Source: Orientallactaga sibirica
Lineage: Eukaryota; Chordata; Mammalia; Rodentia; Dipodidae
Assembly (NCBI GenBank): GCA_036365145.1
Contig: JAEOAD010000005.1
Span: forward strand, 4,563,501-4,627,500
Length of the DNA: 64,000 nucleotides
Direction: 5' to 3'
The position numbers and the translations under genes were made by a program. How positions within the stretch are numbered: the first letter of the stretch is position 1; each line of letters begins with the position of its first letter. This document shows positions 38,299 through 49,210 of this stretch, piece after piece. The notes beneath the pieces were generated by a model. It ran no database searches. It was not told where the DNA came from and worked only from the letters and a program-made list of their open reading frames with translations.

Positions 38299-39177
38299 CT
38301 AAAATATGAAACATATGCAGCGTTTTGTTATTTGTCATTGCTGTTTTTAAATTGTGTTTTTTTAAACTTATGTCTTTAAAGCTTCTACTCTATTGCTGTC
38401 ATTTAAGGTGATTCGGCTAAGTGACGATGCTGTCACCAGTGATCGGGCATTGCTAGTTCAGCTCTTGCAGTTTTCACGCAGAGTACGGAGAGCAGAGAGA
38501 GACACTGATCGTCTAAGGAAAAAATCATCTGTAAAAATCACACTCAGCTGTTAGTGCAATGCAATTCTAGACATCGTTGCTATGGCTAAAAAAAAAAAAA
38601 TGAATATTCTCTGTGCTGCATTTCAGGGCCTGTTCAGTGATAGTTCTGGATTTTCATTCGTTGATGGCAATCACCAAACCATCAGTGGAGTCTAGACAGC
38701 TAATGGAAGTTTAAACTATAGGGTGCCTGGCCTTCCCCTTTAGCCTCCCCCTTCTGTCTCTTCCTCACTTCCCACCATCCGTGTCTAGCCATGCATGTTC
38801 ATATGTACATGTGTGCCAAACATTATATGAATTCATGTGTGTACCCAACACTTACCTTATTTTCTCTACCATACTGAATCTGTCTGTCCTTTTCTCCCCG
38901 AGACAGAGATGGCCAGTGGCCTCCCAGTGTCCTTCTCTCTGGTGTCACACACAGAACCACCCTTCTGTGTGTGTGGACCCACAGCTACTCAGCTAAAGCA
39001 CTGACTGCCCATCTTCCTTTCAGCAAAGTGTACTCACGGGACTCAGTTCTCAATCTTAGCTGTCCATTGCGATAGTAGAAAGCATTAAAAATGGTCGATG
39101 CCTGTCTATCTCACCACAGACATTCAGGTTAAATGGGCCTATTAAGTGGGCCTAGTGTTGAAAATTCTTCATTATGG
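38299..39177. other. Intron left of the minisatellite, no recognised element
   Basis: Unique-looking sequence. The stretch at 38,395-38,510 has more CpG than its surroundings but no structure I could name. Confidence 0.4.
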
Positions 39178-39779
39178 TACAGTGTATCTGGTGTGTGTGT
39201 GTGTGTGTGTGGTGTCTGTGTGTAGTGCAGGTATCCAGGGGGGTACCTGTGTATATAGTATGTGTAGAGTGTTTGTGTGTAGTGTAGGTATCTGGGGTGT
39301 GTGTGCATGTGTGTGTGTGTGTAGTATGTGTACAGTGTTTGTGTGCAGTGTATCTGGTGTATGTGTGTGTGCATGTGTGGGGCGTAGAGAATGTTTGTAT
39401 GTAGTGTAAGTATCTGGATTATGTGGCGTGTGTATGTGTGTAAAGAGTGTATAGTGTCTGTCTGTAGTGTAGGTGTCTGGTGTTTGTGTATATGTATTTG
39501 TGTGTGGAGGGTATAGAGTATTTTTGTGTAGTGCAGGTACCTGGTATATGTGTGATGAGTATGTGTGTATCTCCATGTGTGTACATTATGTGTATAGTGT
39601 CTTTGAGTAGTGTAGGTACCTGATGTATGTGTGGTATGTGTGTGTATAGTAGATGTATAGTGTCTGTGTGTAGAATATTGGTGTATGTGTGTGTGTGAAG
39701 TGTATGTAGAGTAGTTATCTGGTGTGCATGTGTGTGTGTGTATAGTATGTGTATAGTGTCTATGTGTAGAATATCTGGA

Positions 39780-39810
<31 letters not shown>

Positions 39811-42800
39811 GTATGTGTATAGTGTCTGTGTGTAGTGTAGGTATTTGGTGAATGTGTAGTGTGTTTGTGTGTGTGTACGTATAGTATGTGTAGAGTAGGT
39901 ATCTGGTGTGTGTGTGTATGTATAGTATATAGTATATGTATAGTATGTGTATAGTGTCTGTGTGTAGTGAAGGTATTTGGTGAGTGTGTAGTGTGTTTGT
40001 GTGTGTGTGTGTGTACGTATAGTATGTATAGAGTAGGTATCTGGTGTGTGTGTGTATGTATAGTATGTGTATAGTATCTGTGTGTAGTGTAAGTATCTGG
40101 TATATATGTGGTGTGTGTGCATGTGTGTATAGTATGTGTATAGTATCTGTGTGTAGAGTATCTGGTGTGTGTGTGTATTGTATAGTATGTGTATAGTGTC
40201 TGTGTGTATATATATGTGGTGTGTGTGCATGTGTGTTATAGTATGTTATAGTATGTGTATAGTATCTGTGTGTAAAGTAGCAGTGTTTGTATTGTAGAGT
40301 ATGTGTATGTATCTGTGTGTGTGTATCTGTGTGTGTACATGTGTATTGTAGAGTATGTATGTACAGTGTGTGTGTGTGTAGGTATCTGTGTGTACATGTG
40401 TATTGTAGAGTATGTGTATAGTGTCTGTGTGTGGTGTAGGTATAGTGTGTGTACAGTGAGTATGTGTATGGCGTCTGTGTGTAGTGTAGGTATCTGGTGT
40501 GTGTACATGTGTATTGTAGAGTATGTGTATGCCTGTGTGTAGTGTAGGTATCTGTGTGTGTATATGTGTATTGTAGAGTATGTGTGCTGTGTGTGGTGTA
40601 GGTATCTGGTGTGTGTACATGTGTATTGTAGAGTGTGTATGGCGTCTGTGTGTAGTGTAGGTATCTGTGTGTGTACATGTGTATTGTAGAGTATGTGTGT
40701 GGCGTGTGTGTGTAGTGTAGGTATCTGGTGTGTGTATATGTGTATTGTAGAGTATGTGTATGGCGTCTGTGTGTAGTGTAGGTATCTGGTGTGTGTATAT
40801 GTGTATTGTAGAGTATGTGTATAGCGTCTGTGTGTGGTGTAGGTATCTGGTGTGTGTACATGTGTATTGTAGAGTATGTGTATAGCGTCTGTGTGTAGTG
40901 TGTATCTGTGTGTGTTGTATTGTAGTATGTATTTGTGTGTAGTGTAGGTATCTGGTGTGTGTGTATGTGTATTGTAGAGTATGTGTAGGTACCTGTGTGT
41001 GTGTAGGTATCTGGTGTGTGTACATGTGATTGTGAGTATGTGTATGTCTGTGTGTAGTGTAGGTATCTGTGTGTGTACATGTGTATTGTAGAGTATGTGT
41101 ATAGCGTCTGTGTGTAGTGTAGGTATCTGGTGTGTGTACATGTGTATTGTAGAGTATGTGTATAGCGTCTGTGTGTAGTGTAGGTATCTGGTGTGTGTAC
41201 ATGTGTATTGTAGAGTATGTGTATGGCGTCTGTGTGTAGTGTAGGTATCTGGTGTGTGTACATGTGTATTGTAGAGTATGTGTATGGCGTGTGTGTGTAG
41301 TGTAGATATCTGGTGTGTATACATGTGTATTGTAGAGTATGTGTGTAGTGTAGGTATCTGGTGTGTGTATATGTGTATTGTAGAGTATGTGTATAGCGTC
41401 TGTGTGTGGTGTAGGTATCTGGTGTGTGTACATGTGTATTGTAGAGTATGTGTATGGTGTGTGTGTGTAGGTATCTGGTGTGTGTACATGTGTATTGTAG
41501 AGTATGTGTATGTGTGTGTGTGTATGTGTGTGTGTGTATGTGTATTGTAGAGTATGTGTATGGTGTATTGTAGAGTATGTGTATAGCGTCTGTGTGTAGT
41601 GTAGGTATCTGGTGTGTGTACATGTGTATTGTAGAGTGCGTCTGTGTGTAGTGTAGGTATCTGGTGTGTGTACATGTGTATTGTAGAGTATGTGTATGGC
41701 GTCTGTGTGTAGTGTAGGTATCTGTGTGTGTATGTCTGTGTGTAGTGTAGGTATCTGGTGTGTGTACATGTGTATTGTGTATGTGTAGGCGTCTGTGTGT
41801 AGTGTAGGTATCTGTGTGTGTACATGTGTATGAGTATAGGCGTCTGTGTGTGTGTAGGTATCTGTGTGTGTCTGTGTATTGTAGAGTATGTGTATATGTG
41901 TGTGTGTAGGTATCTGTGTGTGTACATGTGTATTGTGTGTATAGCGTCTGTGTGTGTGTGTAGGTAGTGTGTGTACATGTGTATTGTAGAGTATGTGTAT
42001 GGCGTGTGTGTGTAGTGTGTGTATCTGTGTGTGTGTATGTGTATTGTAGAGTATGTGTATGGCGTCTGTGTGTAGTGTAGGTATCTGGTGTGTGTACATG
42101 TGTATTGTAGAGTATGTGTATGGCGTCTGTGTGTAGTGTAGGTATCTGGTGTGTGTACATGTGTATTGTAGAGTATGTGTATAGCGTCTGTGTGTAGTGT
42201 AGGTATCTGGTGTGTGTACATGTGTATTGTAGAGTATGTGTATGGCGTCTGTGTGTAGTGTAGGTATCTGGTGTGTGTACATGTGTATTGTAGAGTATCT
42301 GTGTGTAGTGTAGGTATCTGGTGTGTGTACATGTGTATTGTAGAGTATGTGTATGGCGTGTGTGTGTAGTGTAGATATCTGGTGTGTATACATGTGTATT
42401 GTAGAGTATGTGTGTAGTGTAGGTATCTGGTGTGTGTATATGTGTATTGTAGAGTATGTGTATAGCGTCTGTGTGTGGTGTAGGTATCTGGTGTGTGTAC
42501 ATGTGTATTGTAGAGTATGTGTATGGCGTCTGTGTGTGGTGTAGGTATCTGGTGTGTGTACATGTGTATTGTAGAGTATGTGTATAGCGTCTGTGTGTAG
42601 TGTAGGTATCTGGTGTGTGTGTATGTGTATTGTAGAGTATGTGTATGGTGTATTGTAGAGTATGTGTATAGCGTCTGTGTGTAGTGTAGGTATCTGGTGT
42701 GTGTACATGTGTATTGTAGAGTATGTGTATGGCGTCTGTGTGTAGTGTAGGTATCTGGTGTGTGTACATGTGTATTGTAGAGTATGTGTATGGCGTCTGT

Positions 42801-43098
42801 GTGTAGTGTAGGTATCTGGTGTGTGTACATGTGTATTGTAGAGTATGTGTATAGCGTCTGTGTGTAGTGTAGGTATCTGGTGTGTGTACATGTGTATTGT
42901 AGAGTATGTGTATGGCGTCTGTGTGTAGTGTAGGTATCTGGTGTGTGTACATGTGTATTGTAGAGTATGTGTATGGCGTCTGTGTGTAGTGTAGGTATCT
43001 GGTGTGTGTATATGTGTATTGTAGAGTATGTGTATAGCGTCTGTGTGTATTGTATCTGGTGTAGGTATCTGGTGCGTGTGGGGTGTGTGGGCATCTGG
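39178..43098. repeat. TG/CA-rich minisatellite, core unit 61 bp
   Basis: About 3.9 kb of tandem units. The ordered part (about 40,290-43,070) has a 61-bp unit built as GTGTGTAGTGTAGGTATCTG, then a GTGTGTACATG stretch and ATTGTAGAGTATGTGTATRG plus CGTCT; for example GCGTCT recurs at 42,671, 42,732 and 42,793. The left third is looser. The array is intronic to the dynein gene, where the transcript carries the CA-rich strand. Long minus-strand open frames across it are composition artefacts. Confidence 0.96.
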
Positions 43099-43099
43099 A

Positions 43100-43600
43100 G
43101 TAGGAGAAGACTGACAATCATCTTCTCCAGGAAATATAATAGCACTGGCTGTGAGGGGCACTACAGGGAATGAAGTCATGCTGGAGAGATAGAAGACTGG
43201 GTCAAAGGAACTTCAGACCCCTGATAATGGTATGGAGCCTCTTCAACCTTGAACCATCTACCTTGGGACCACTTTTAAATGACAAAAACATCAACTTCAG
43301 CCTTTTGTAAGCAGTTTTATATGTGATGCTTCTGTTATTTAAAGAAAAAAATCCTACATGTGCAATCTACTGTTATTTATCAACACTTCCTTGCTCTTCT
43401 GCCAATCTCAAGCCCTGTACACCATGATGTCTATACGACGTCTATACAACATCCTCACATTCATGAGTAAAACTTGTCATTCCCAGATTCTTGTTAGCAC
43501 AACGCAGTTAACACTTCACAAAGTTTTCTGTTGCATTGTGTTTTTTTTTCAGGTTCATCACTGGAATGCACTTCCATAGAGACAACAGTCTTTCTGTTAT
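43100..43600. other. Intron right of the minisatellite, no recognised element
   Basis: No exon motif or repeat of the window's families was seen. Confidence 0.45.
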
Positions 43601-43604
43601 CTAC

Positions 43605-43690
43605 TTCTGCGTCCACAGTGCCTAGAAAAACACATGGCACTTAGTAGTGGTCGACAAGTCTGTGTTGAATAAGTATTTCCTGAACAACAT
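43605..43690 (+). mobile_element. Probable ancient L2 3' end
   Basis: CACAGTGCCTAGAAAAACAC, ATGGCACTTAGTAGTGG and TGTTGAATAAGTATTTCCTG follow the conserved end of L2 elements. Confidence 0.55.
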
Positions 43691-43844
43691 TGTGGGTTAG
43701 ACATCACTGGAAATAAAAGTTGCCTATCCCTAACAGATCATTTTTGTTCTGCCCTTTCTATCTCTCTCTCTGTATTATTGCCTAAGTATCCTTCAATCTG
43801 GTCAGTTATGAGTCATGACTAAGTTTATTTTAAAAGTTTACCAA

Positions 43845-44087
43845 GGGCTGGAGAGATGGCTTAGAGATTAAGGAGCCTGCCTTCTAAGCCTAAGAACGCT
43901 GGTTCCAATCTGCAGGTCCCACATTTAGCCAGATGCAAAGTGACGCAAGGGTGCAATGCCACACTTGACCACAAGGGGGAGCACGCATCTGGATTTCGTT
44001 CGCAGCAACTGAGAGGCTGCTGGCACGCCTATCTCTATCTGTCTTCCTCTCTCTCTCTCTCTCCAAAAATAAAATAAAATAAAATAA
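43845..44087 (+). mobile_element. DIP-like SINE, long-insert form, with target duplication
   Basis: AAAAGTTTACCAA at 43,832-43,844 and AAAAGCTTACCAA at 44,088-44,100 flank it. It contains the extra segment CGCAAGGGTGCAATGCCACA and GACCACAAGGGGGA. Confidence 0.93.
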
Positions 44088-44260
44088 AAAAGCTTACCAA
44101 ATCTTGACCATTCTAAACTAGACATTATCAATGGTCTAAACCTCCAAGAGCAATTTTTATAATCCCTATCACTCACTTGGGTGTACCAAGTAAGTGAAAA
44201 TAAGAGGGCTTTTATCAAGATAATATTGAAATGGGAGTACATTTAAAGTATTGATATACA

Positions 44261-44632
44261 GGGGCCGGGGAGCAGGCTCGGTGGGTAAGAGCACTTGCCG
44301 CAAACATGAAGGCTGAAAGGACCTCATTTACCCTGAGTTCAGTTTCCCATCAGGGTTCTACCACACACGCCTGTAAACCCAGTCCTGTGGGGAGCAGAGA
44401 TCAGAAAATGGCTGGGAGTTACTGGTCATCCAGTCGGACTGAAAATGGAAGCTTCAGGTTCAGTGAGAGCCTCTTTCTGAACAGAACACACGGATGAGTG
44501 ATAGAGAAGGACACTCAATGTGTTCCTCTGGCCTCCCCATGTGCGCATGCATCTGCACACGCATGCGCACATCACACCACACACCCACATACCACACCAC
44601 ACGTGCTTCACACACATACACACAAAGAAAAT
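44261..44632 (+). mobile_element. B4-like composite SINE
   Basis: tRNA-type head GGGGAGCAGGCTCGGTGGGT, a middle with GGGGAGCAGAGATCAGAAAA, a B1-like GGTTCAGTGAGAGCC and the CTCTGGCCTCCCCATGTGCG and CACA tail. This is the clearest B4-type copy in the window. Confidence 0.7.
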
Positions 44633-44654
44633 GTATTGGTACACAAATCTGAGC

Positions 44655-44766
44655 ATGACTGGGGAATACCTGAAATCCCACAACTCGTGAGGCACAGGTA
44701 GGAGGAGGATAGTGAGTTCAAGGCCAGCCTGGGCTACATAGCAAGAGCCTGTCTCAAAGAAAAAGG
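44655..44766 (+). mobile_element. B1 fragment
   Basis: GTGAGTTCAAGGCCAGCCTG and GGCTACATAGCAAGAGCCTG are B1 interior, with an AAAGAAAAA tail; the 5' part is degraded. Confidence 0.75.
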
Positions 44767-44769
44767 TAC

Positions 44770-45511
44770 TGATGCACATACACAGAGGAAATACAGTGGT
44801 ATTTTAAGAATAGAAAAGCACAATAAATTCCTATCTCAGTGGCTTCCACATCTTACATAATTTCCATATACTTGAGATCCAGGTGTGGAACAATTTTAGG
44901 GGAAAGAGCAAAGAGCAGCTCCCTGGGGACTGGAGTCCAGGGAGTCCACGTCCAAAGCATAACTGTTGTGCTATTATCCAGTGATGAAGTACATGGGAAA
45001 CACTGGCATCTGTCTGTTCCAAATGACTCCTCTGTAGGAATTAAGTTCCTGCTCTAACTTGATCTCTTATCACTAAAGTATGCTAACAGCAAAGAGCTTT
45101 TCGACCACAAATGCTGTGGGGAGGGGGGAGGGGGCGAAAAGGTTTTGTAAGTAGAATGATTACTCTAGAGTTCAGAAGAGCGTTCCCACTGGAAGCTGAA
45201 GCCTGTTGGGCTGTCATCTGGGCAGTGAGGCTTGTCCACAGGAAAGCTGCTGAAATGCTCAAACATGATCCAAGGGGCTAATTACATATGGCATGATGTT
45301 GTCTAATTGGTGGCCTCAGACACATCCCACAAATAGAGAGTGACAAAAAAAACCAGCATGATGTGTGCTATACCAAAGCGTGAATTACAAGCACTCTTGT
45401 CATTTAATAAACGGAGCGAAGGGCGTCGTTGCAATTAATATTTTATTAATTCCCCTTGTAATTGTTACTCGGGTCCTCCAGTGTAATGGACATGATAACT
45501 GGTGTTCCTAC
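44770..45511. other. Intron; possible conserved non-coding stretch near 45,370-45,500
   Basis: No repeat was recognised. The last 140 bp before the exon donor contain an AT-rich core (AATTAATATTTTATTAATT) flanked by CpG-bearing unique sequence and the inverted pair ATTACAAG and CTTGTAAT. Confidence 0.4.
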
Positions 45512-45711
45512 CTATTGCTGAGGAGGGAGCCCAGCAGCATCAGGCTGTCCTCCATGCAGGCGATGACTTCCGAGGTGCTGTCGCCTCTCAGGAGCAGTTC
45601 CCCGCGGTTCTTAAAACTGCCAAACGTGAATGTTCTGTTGTCCCATTCGTGAATCACCTGCTTCAGCTTTTGTTCAATGTCTCTCTCTTTTCCTGCGCTG
45701 ATGCAGATGTC
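45512..45711 (-). CDS. DNAH5: DNAH5 exon (linker start), window residues 670-736
   Basis: The 200-bp exon reads [20 protein letters not shown], then [20 protein letters not shown] and LLGSLLSN plus two bases. The A.KE..IE..L..I...W pattern and the G.LLL.G.....I...EDS...LGSL..NR pattern mark the start of the DHC_N2 linker, which acts as the mechanical lever of the motor. The donor is GTAGGA. A GATA tetranucleotide array lies about 180 bp upstream of the acceptor. Confidence 0.95.
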
Positions 45712-45891
45712 CTATGGAAACGGGAAGCTCTAGTTTCTCCCATGAAAGTAACACGTCTTAGCAGAACTCCTACCTTCAGGGTTTGCTTCATGTGTGTTCA
45801 CATGATTCTAACACATGTGTTTCCAGATGTCAAATGCAACATAACAAACTGTGTGTATATGTAGGCATAAATGTACAGGGAACTAGAAATT

Positions 45892-45924
<33 letters not shown>

Positions 45925-46013
45925 GATAGATAGATAGAAAGATAGATAGATAGATAGATAAAAGACAGATAGATGAAAGATAGATAGATACATAGATAGA
46001 CAGATAGATAGAT

Positions 46014-46066
<53 letters not shown>
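45892..46066. repeat. (GATA)n microsatellite
   Basis: About 175 bp of GATA units with several GAAA/GACA interruptions. On the transcript strand this is UAUC repeats about 180 bp upstream of a linker exon. Confidence 0.97.
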
Positions 46067-46069
46067 TAG

Positions 46070-46840
46070 CATTGTTTTATAAAACTTCCCACCCATGTCA
46101 GAAAAAAATGACAAAAAATATTCAAGTCTTTCAAATTTTGAAATTTAATCATAGATTCAAGATCCACAGGCCCTGAGCGACCTCTCAAGTCAATGAGTGC
46201 AGTGTGAGAGAAGGGAGCTAGCAGAAATCTGATTTTTTTTCCCAGCTCTACAGTCATCCGGGTATCCTCTGGAGCTTCCTCCTCTCCGAGCCTTTAGATA
46301 AGCTCTGTCTTATCCTTCTTCTCACAAGGAATTCCTTTACTGGGTGAGCTCACCGCTGTCCATGCAGTCAGTAACCTTGTATAACCAGGCAAGACCCACA
46401 TCCACTTACCAGCTGAACTTCCCTGCTTGGATGTTTCAAGGGAAGCCCAAATGCAACCTGTGAAGTCCCAAATTGCTGCCCAAACTCAAAGTCAAGATCT
46501 TGCCTCGTCACCCAGCCTGAGCCCTTTGCAATCTTATCTGTTTCTGGGATCAACACAATTGTCCATCCAGATCTCTCAACAAAAATCTATGGTCCACCCT
46601 TGTCCCCACTCTACCTTTTTTATACCACATTCCCTCCATCAACCACTTCAGCCCAATATTACACCTTATGATTTCCTTGGATCTTTTCTTTCCTCTTTAG
46701 CTCCACAACCTCTCCACTCTGCTTACATACCATTAACTTTTCTCTGCACTACGCTTATTAGCTTTCAGGTTGTCTTCCCATTATTGCTCTCTTGTCCTCG
46801 ACAATTCCTTCTTACATGACTAACAGGATGATCTTCACAA
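46070..46840. other. Intron, no recognised element
   Basis: Pyrimidine-rich stretches on the plus strand but no exon or repeat that I can name. Confidence 0.45.
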
Positions 46841-46844
46841 AATG

Positions 46845-47251
46845 TGTGGTAGTTTGAATGTATGACCCCCATAGATTCATATTACTCAAGTTTATAACTT
46901 GAGTTTCCAGCCAGCTGGCTAGAAAACTATGGGCAGATCCTGGGGTCCAGCCCTAATGTACTGCTGGAGGCTGATCTGAATTCCAGGCCAAAGGTACACA
47001 GAAGAGTCTGAGCTCTGCCTGGGTCCCTGCTGCTTGCTCACAGGGTCCCTGCTGTTTTGCTGCCGGTCTGTGAGCTTGTGGTGCTGGCTGCTTAGTGGTG
47101 TCTCTCTGCATGGATCTGTGAAAGGGAGCCAGCTTCTTCCACCATTTGATGGAAGGTCCCCCAGATCGGTAAGCCTGAAATAAACCCGTTCCTCCCGTAA
47201 GCTGTATCTGGTTTGGAGGTTCATCCCAGCAACACGGAGCTGACTACAACA
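46845..47251 (+). mobile_element. Solo LTR with 5-bp target duplication
   Basis: Starts TGTGGTAGTTTGAATGTATG, has a polyadenylation-like TGAAATAAACCCG and ends GCTGACTACAACA. AAATG lies at 46,840-46,844 and 47,252-47,256, the 5-bp duplication typical of MaLR-type LTRs. Confidence 0.75.
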
Positions 47252-47259
47252 AAATGCAA

Positions 47260-48202
47260 ACATTAGCATGTCATCCCGAAGAAAACTTACCCCCCGGGAG
47301 CTCCCTACTGCTATAGAAACCAAAACCAATGACATATTCCAGTTGCCCCAAGTGCCTTGTGCTCGGCTGCCTCCTCTGTCCTCATCCACCTCTCAGTCAC
47401 ACAGCCATCATTTGGTTCCTCCAAGAGAACTCACATACTTGGGATGTGATGTCTCTCTCTGCCTGGAATGACCCTCTTTTCCCTTTCAAAGCGCCTCATC
47501 TCCATCACACAACTGGACTCCCTTCACCTAGACAGACTTGCACATGTGTCCCAGCTTTCCCATTGTATGGCACAATACGGGCCTGGTCCTAGCCAGACCA
47601 CATAGCAGAAGAAACCAGGAAGTGGCTTCTGTGAACATGGTGTTCTGCGCAGGCCTGGCGTGACAACAGCTACAGTCCCATGCTCATGAGAAGCCTGCTA
47701 CGAGATGTCCTGTCCAGAGACAGGCTGTCATTGGTCACAAAAAGGGGACCACACCATACAATGATTAGCCAGCCAAGCCCCTTAAAACCCACGTGCACTT
47801 CCTCAATTAACGAGTTGGCGGCAGCTCGCCCTCTGCTGCTTCCACCCAACTCCTGGAGTCTGTGTCGTGACTCTGCGCTGCTCACCCCAACTCGGCAGAG
47901 ACCCTGCCATCCCTCCTGGGCTGGCCTTAGGGGGGACCGCAACATCCCATCATGAGCATTCAAAACAAAACAATCCAGTTGCCACAGGCTTCCCTGGAGA
48001 AGCCTACTTTCCTTTCAATGCTAGTCGGTTCCTTCATTTGTATAATTAGTTTTACTCATTATGTGACAATCTATGAATGCAGCTGTGCATCTTACGACCC
48101 CAGCTAGAGCCTGTCACCCAGTAGGTGGTCGTCAGTAAGTGGGTGCGTGCTAAGAAGCAGTGAAAGACACTCAGGACAATTACACTTCCCAGTCAACTGT
48201 AC
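47260..48202. other. Intron, no recognised element
   Basis: Relatively GC-rich intron stretch. The overlapping open frames near 47,270-47,960 on both strands lack motifs. Confidence 0.45.
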
Positions 48203-48443
48203 CTCGATTTCCTCTTTGTATTTCAGAAGAGGTGCCTCCATGATGTTTCTCAGCTTAAAGGCTTCATTGCCCACATCCAGCCTGTGCCCAGTAAGAGCAG
48301 ATATCCTCTTCCAGTGCCTGTCCGCCATGGCTTTACTGGCCATGTACTCCAGCAGTGGGCAGCACTCGCTGAAGTCATCAATGGTCTTCTTCAGATCCAA
48401 AAAAGCCGGCCAGTCCTTCAGGGCCCGGGGCAGCTTCCGACAC
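48203..48443 (-). CDS. DNAH5: DNAH5 exon (tail/linker approach), window residues 589-669
   Basis: The 241-bp exon completes an arginine codon and reads [20 protein letters not shown], then [40 protein letters not shown] and [11 protein letters not shown]. The pattern of ...LP.L..L...AM..RHW..I..LTG is a hallmark of heavy chains just before the linker. It ends in phase 0 at GTACAG. Confidence 0.95.
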
Positions 48444-48566
48444 CTGCCGAGGGAAACCAACAGGAAAGGCCATTGGAATGTTAGCCCAGACATCACCAGT
48501 GCAAAACTGCCTGCTAGTATTTTTTTTGTGCCTGCTAGTATTTCTATCAAAAATAATCTCTTTGAC

Positions 48567-48666
48567 TGGAGAATGGCTTAGTGAGTTCAAGGCCACCCTG
48601 AGACTACATAGTTAATTCCAGGTCAGCCTAGACCAGAGTGAGACCCAAAAATAAAAAAATAAAAAT
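48567..48666 (+). mobile_element. Chimeric SINE: DIP-like head joined to B1 3' half
   Basis: TGGAGAATGGCTTAGTG, a DIP-like head, runs directly into GAGTTCAAGGCCACCCTGAG, the B1 3' half, and an A-rich tail. AATAATCTCTTTGAC flanks it at 48,552-48,566 and 48,667-48,681. Confidence 0.7.
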
Positions 48667-48681
48667 AATAATCTCTTTGAC

Positions 48682-48807
48682 AGGTCCCATGTAAAACCTA
48701 AGGACCCTGGTTCAATTCTCCAGGTCCCATGTAAGCCAGATGCACAAGGGGCGCATGCATCTGGAGTTCTTTTGCAGTGGCTAGAGGTCCTGGTGCACCC
48801 ATTCTCA

Positions 48808-48850
<43 letters not shown>

Positions 48851-48912
48851 TCTCTCCCCCCTCTCTCTTCCTCTCTCAGTCTCAAATAAATAAATAATAA
48901 AACTATAAAACC
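48682..48912 (+). mobile_element. Head-less DIP-like SINE
   Basis: Begins in the middle of the head (AGGTCCCATGTAAAACCTAA), then a normal body, a long (CT)n tract and an AAATAAATAA tail, ending at a third copy of AAAAATAATCTC. Confidence 0.85.
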
Positions 48913-48959
48913 AAAAATAATCTCATGACTCAGATGTTATACATAAAAATAACATATTC

Positions 48960-49114
48960 ATGTTGGAGAGATGACTCAACAGTTAAGGTACTTGCCTGCA
49001 AAGCGTAAGGACCTGGGTTCAATTCCCCAGTACCCACGTAAATCCAGATGCACAAAGTGGCACATGCATCTGGACTTTGTTTGCAGCAGCTAGAGGTCCT
49101 GGCATGCTCGCTTG

Positions 49115-49152
<38 letters not shown>

Positions 49153-49210
49153 TTCTCTCTGCTAGCAAATAATTTTTTAAAGTAAAATAAAATACTAAAT
49201 AAATAAAACA
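48960..49210 (+). mobile_element. DIP-like SINE
   Basis: Head TTGGAGAGATGACTCAACAG and B-box-like GGTTCAATTCCCCAGTACCC, with a (GT)n tract at 49,119-49,148 in place of the usual TC tract. Confidence 0.88.

Noticed and set aside
39178..43098. CRISPR-like array of regular repeats
   Set aside because: Units are contiguous without unique spacers and are low-complexity TG sequence in a mammalian intron.
39419..43145. Open frames of 1,232, 969 and 977 codons on the minus strand
   Set aside because: They lie in a CA-rich tandem array, all three frames are open, the peptides are only Thr/His/Tyr-rich permutations of one unit, and there is no splice or start context. They are repeat artefacts.
45830..46257. 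Open frames with Tyr-Leu-Ser-Ile repeats
   Set aside because: They are a direct translation of the GATA/TATC microsatellite.
46919..47389. 156-codon minus-strand open frame
   Set aside because: It lies largely in the solo LTR at 46,845-47,251, read antisense, and has no retroviral protein motif.
47270..48050. Possible CpG island or promoter
   Set aside because: The region is somewhat GC-rich, but CpG dinucleotides are sparse and it is an internal intron of the gene.
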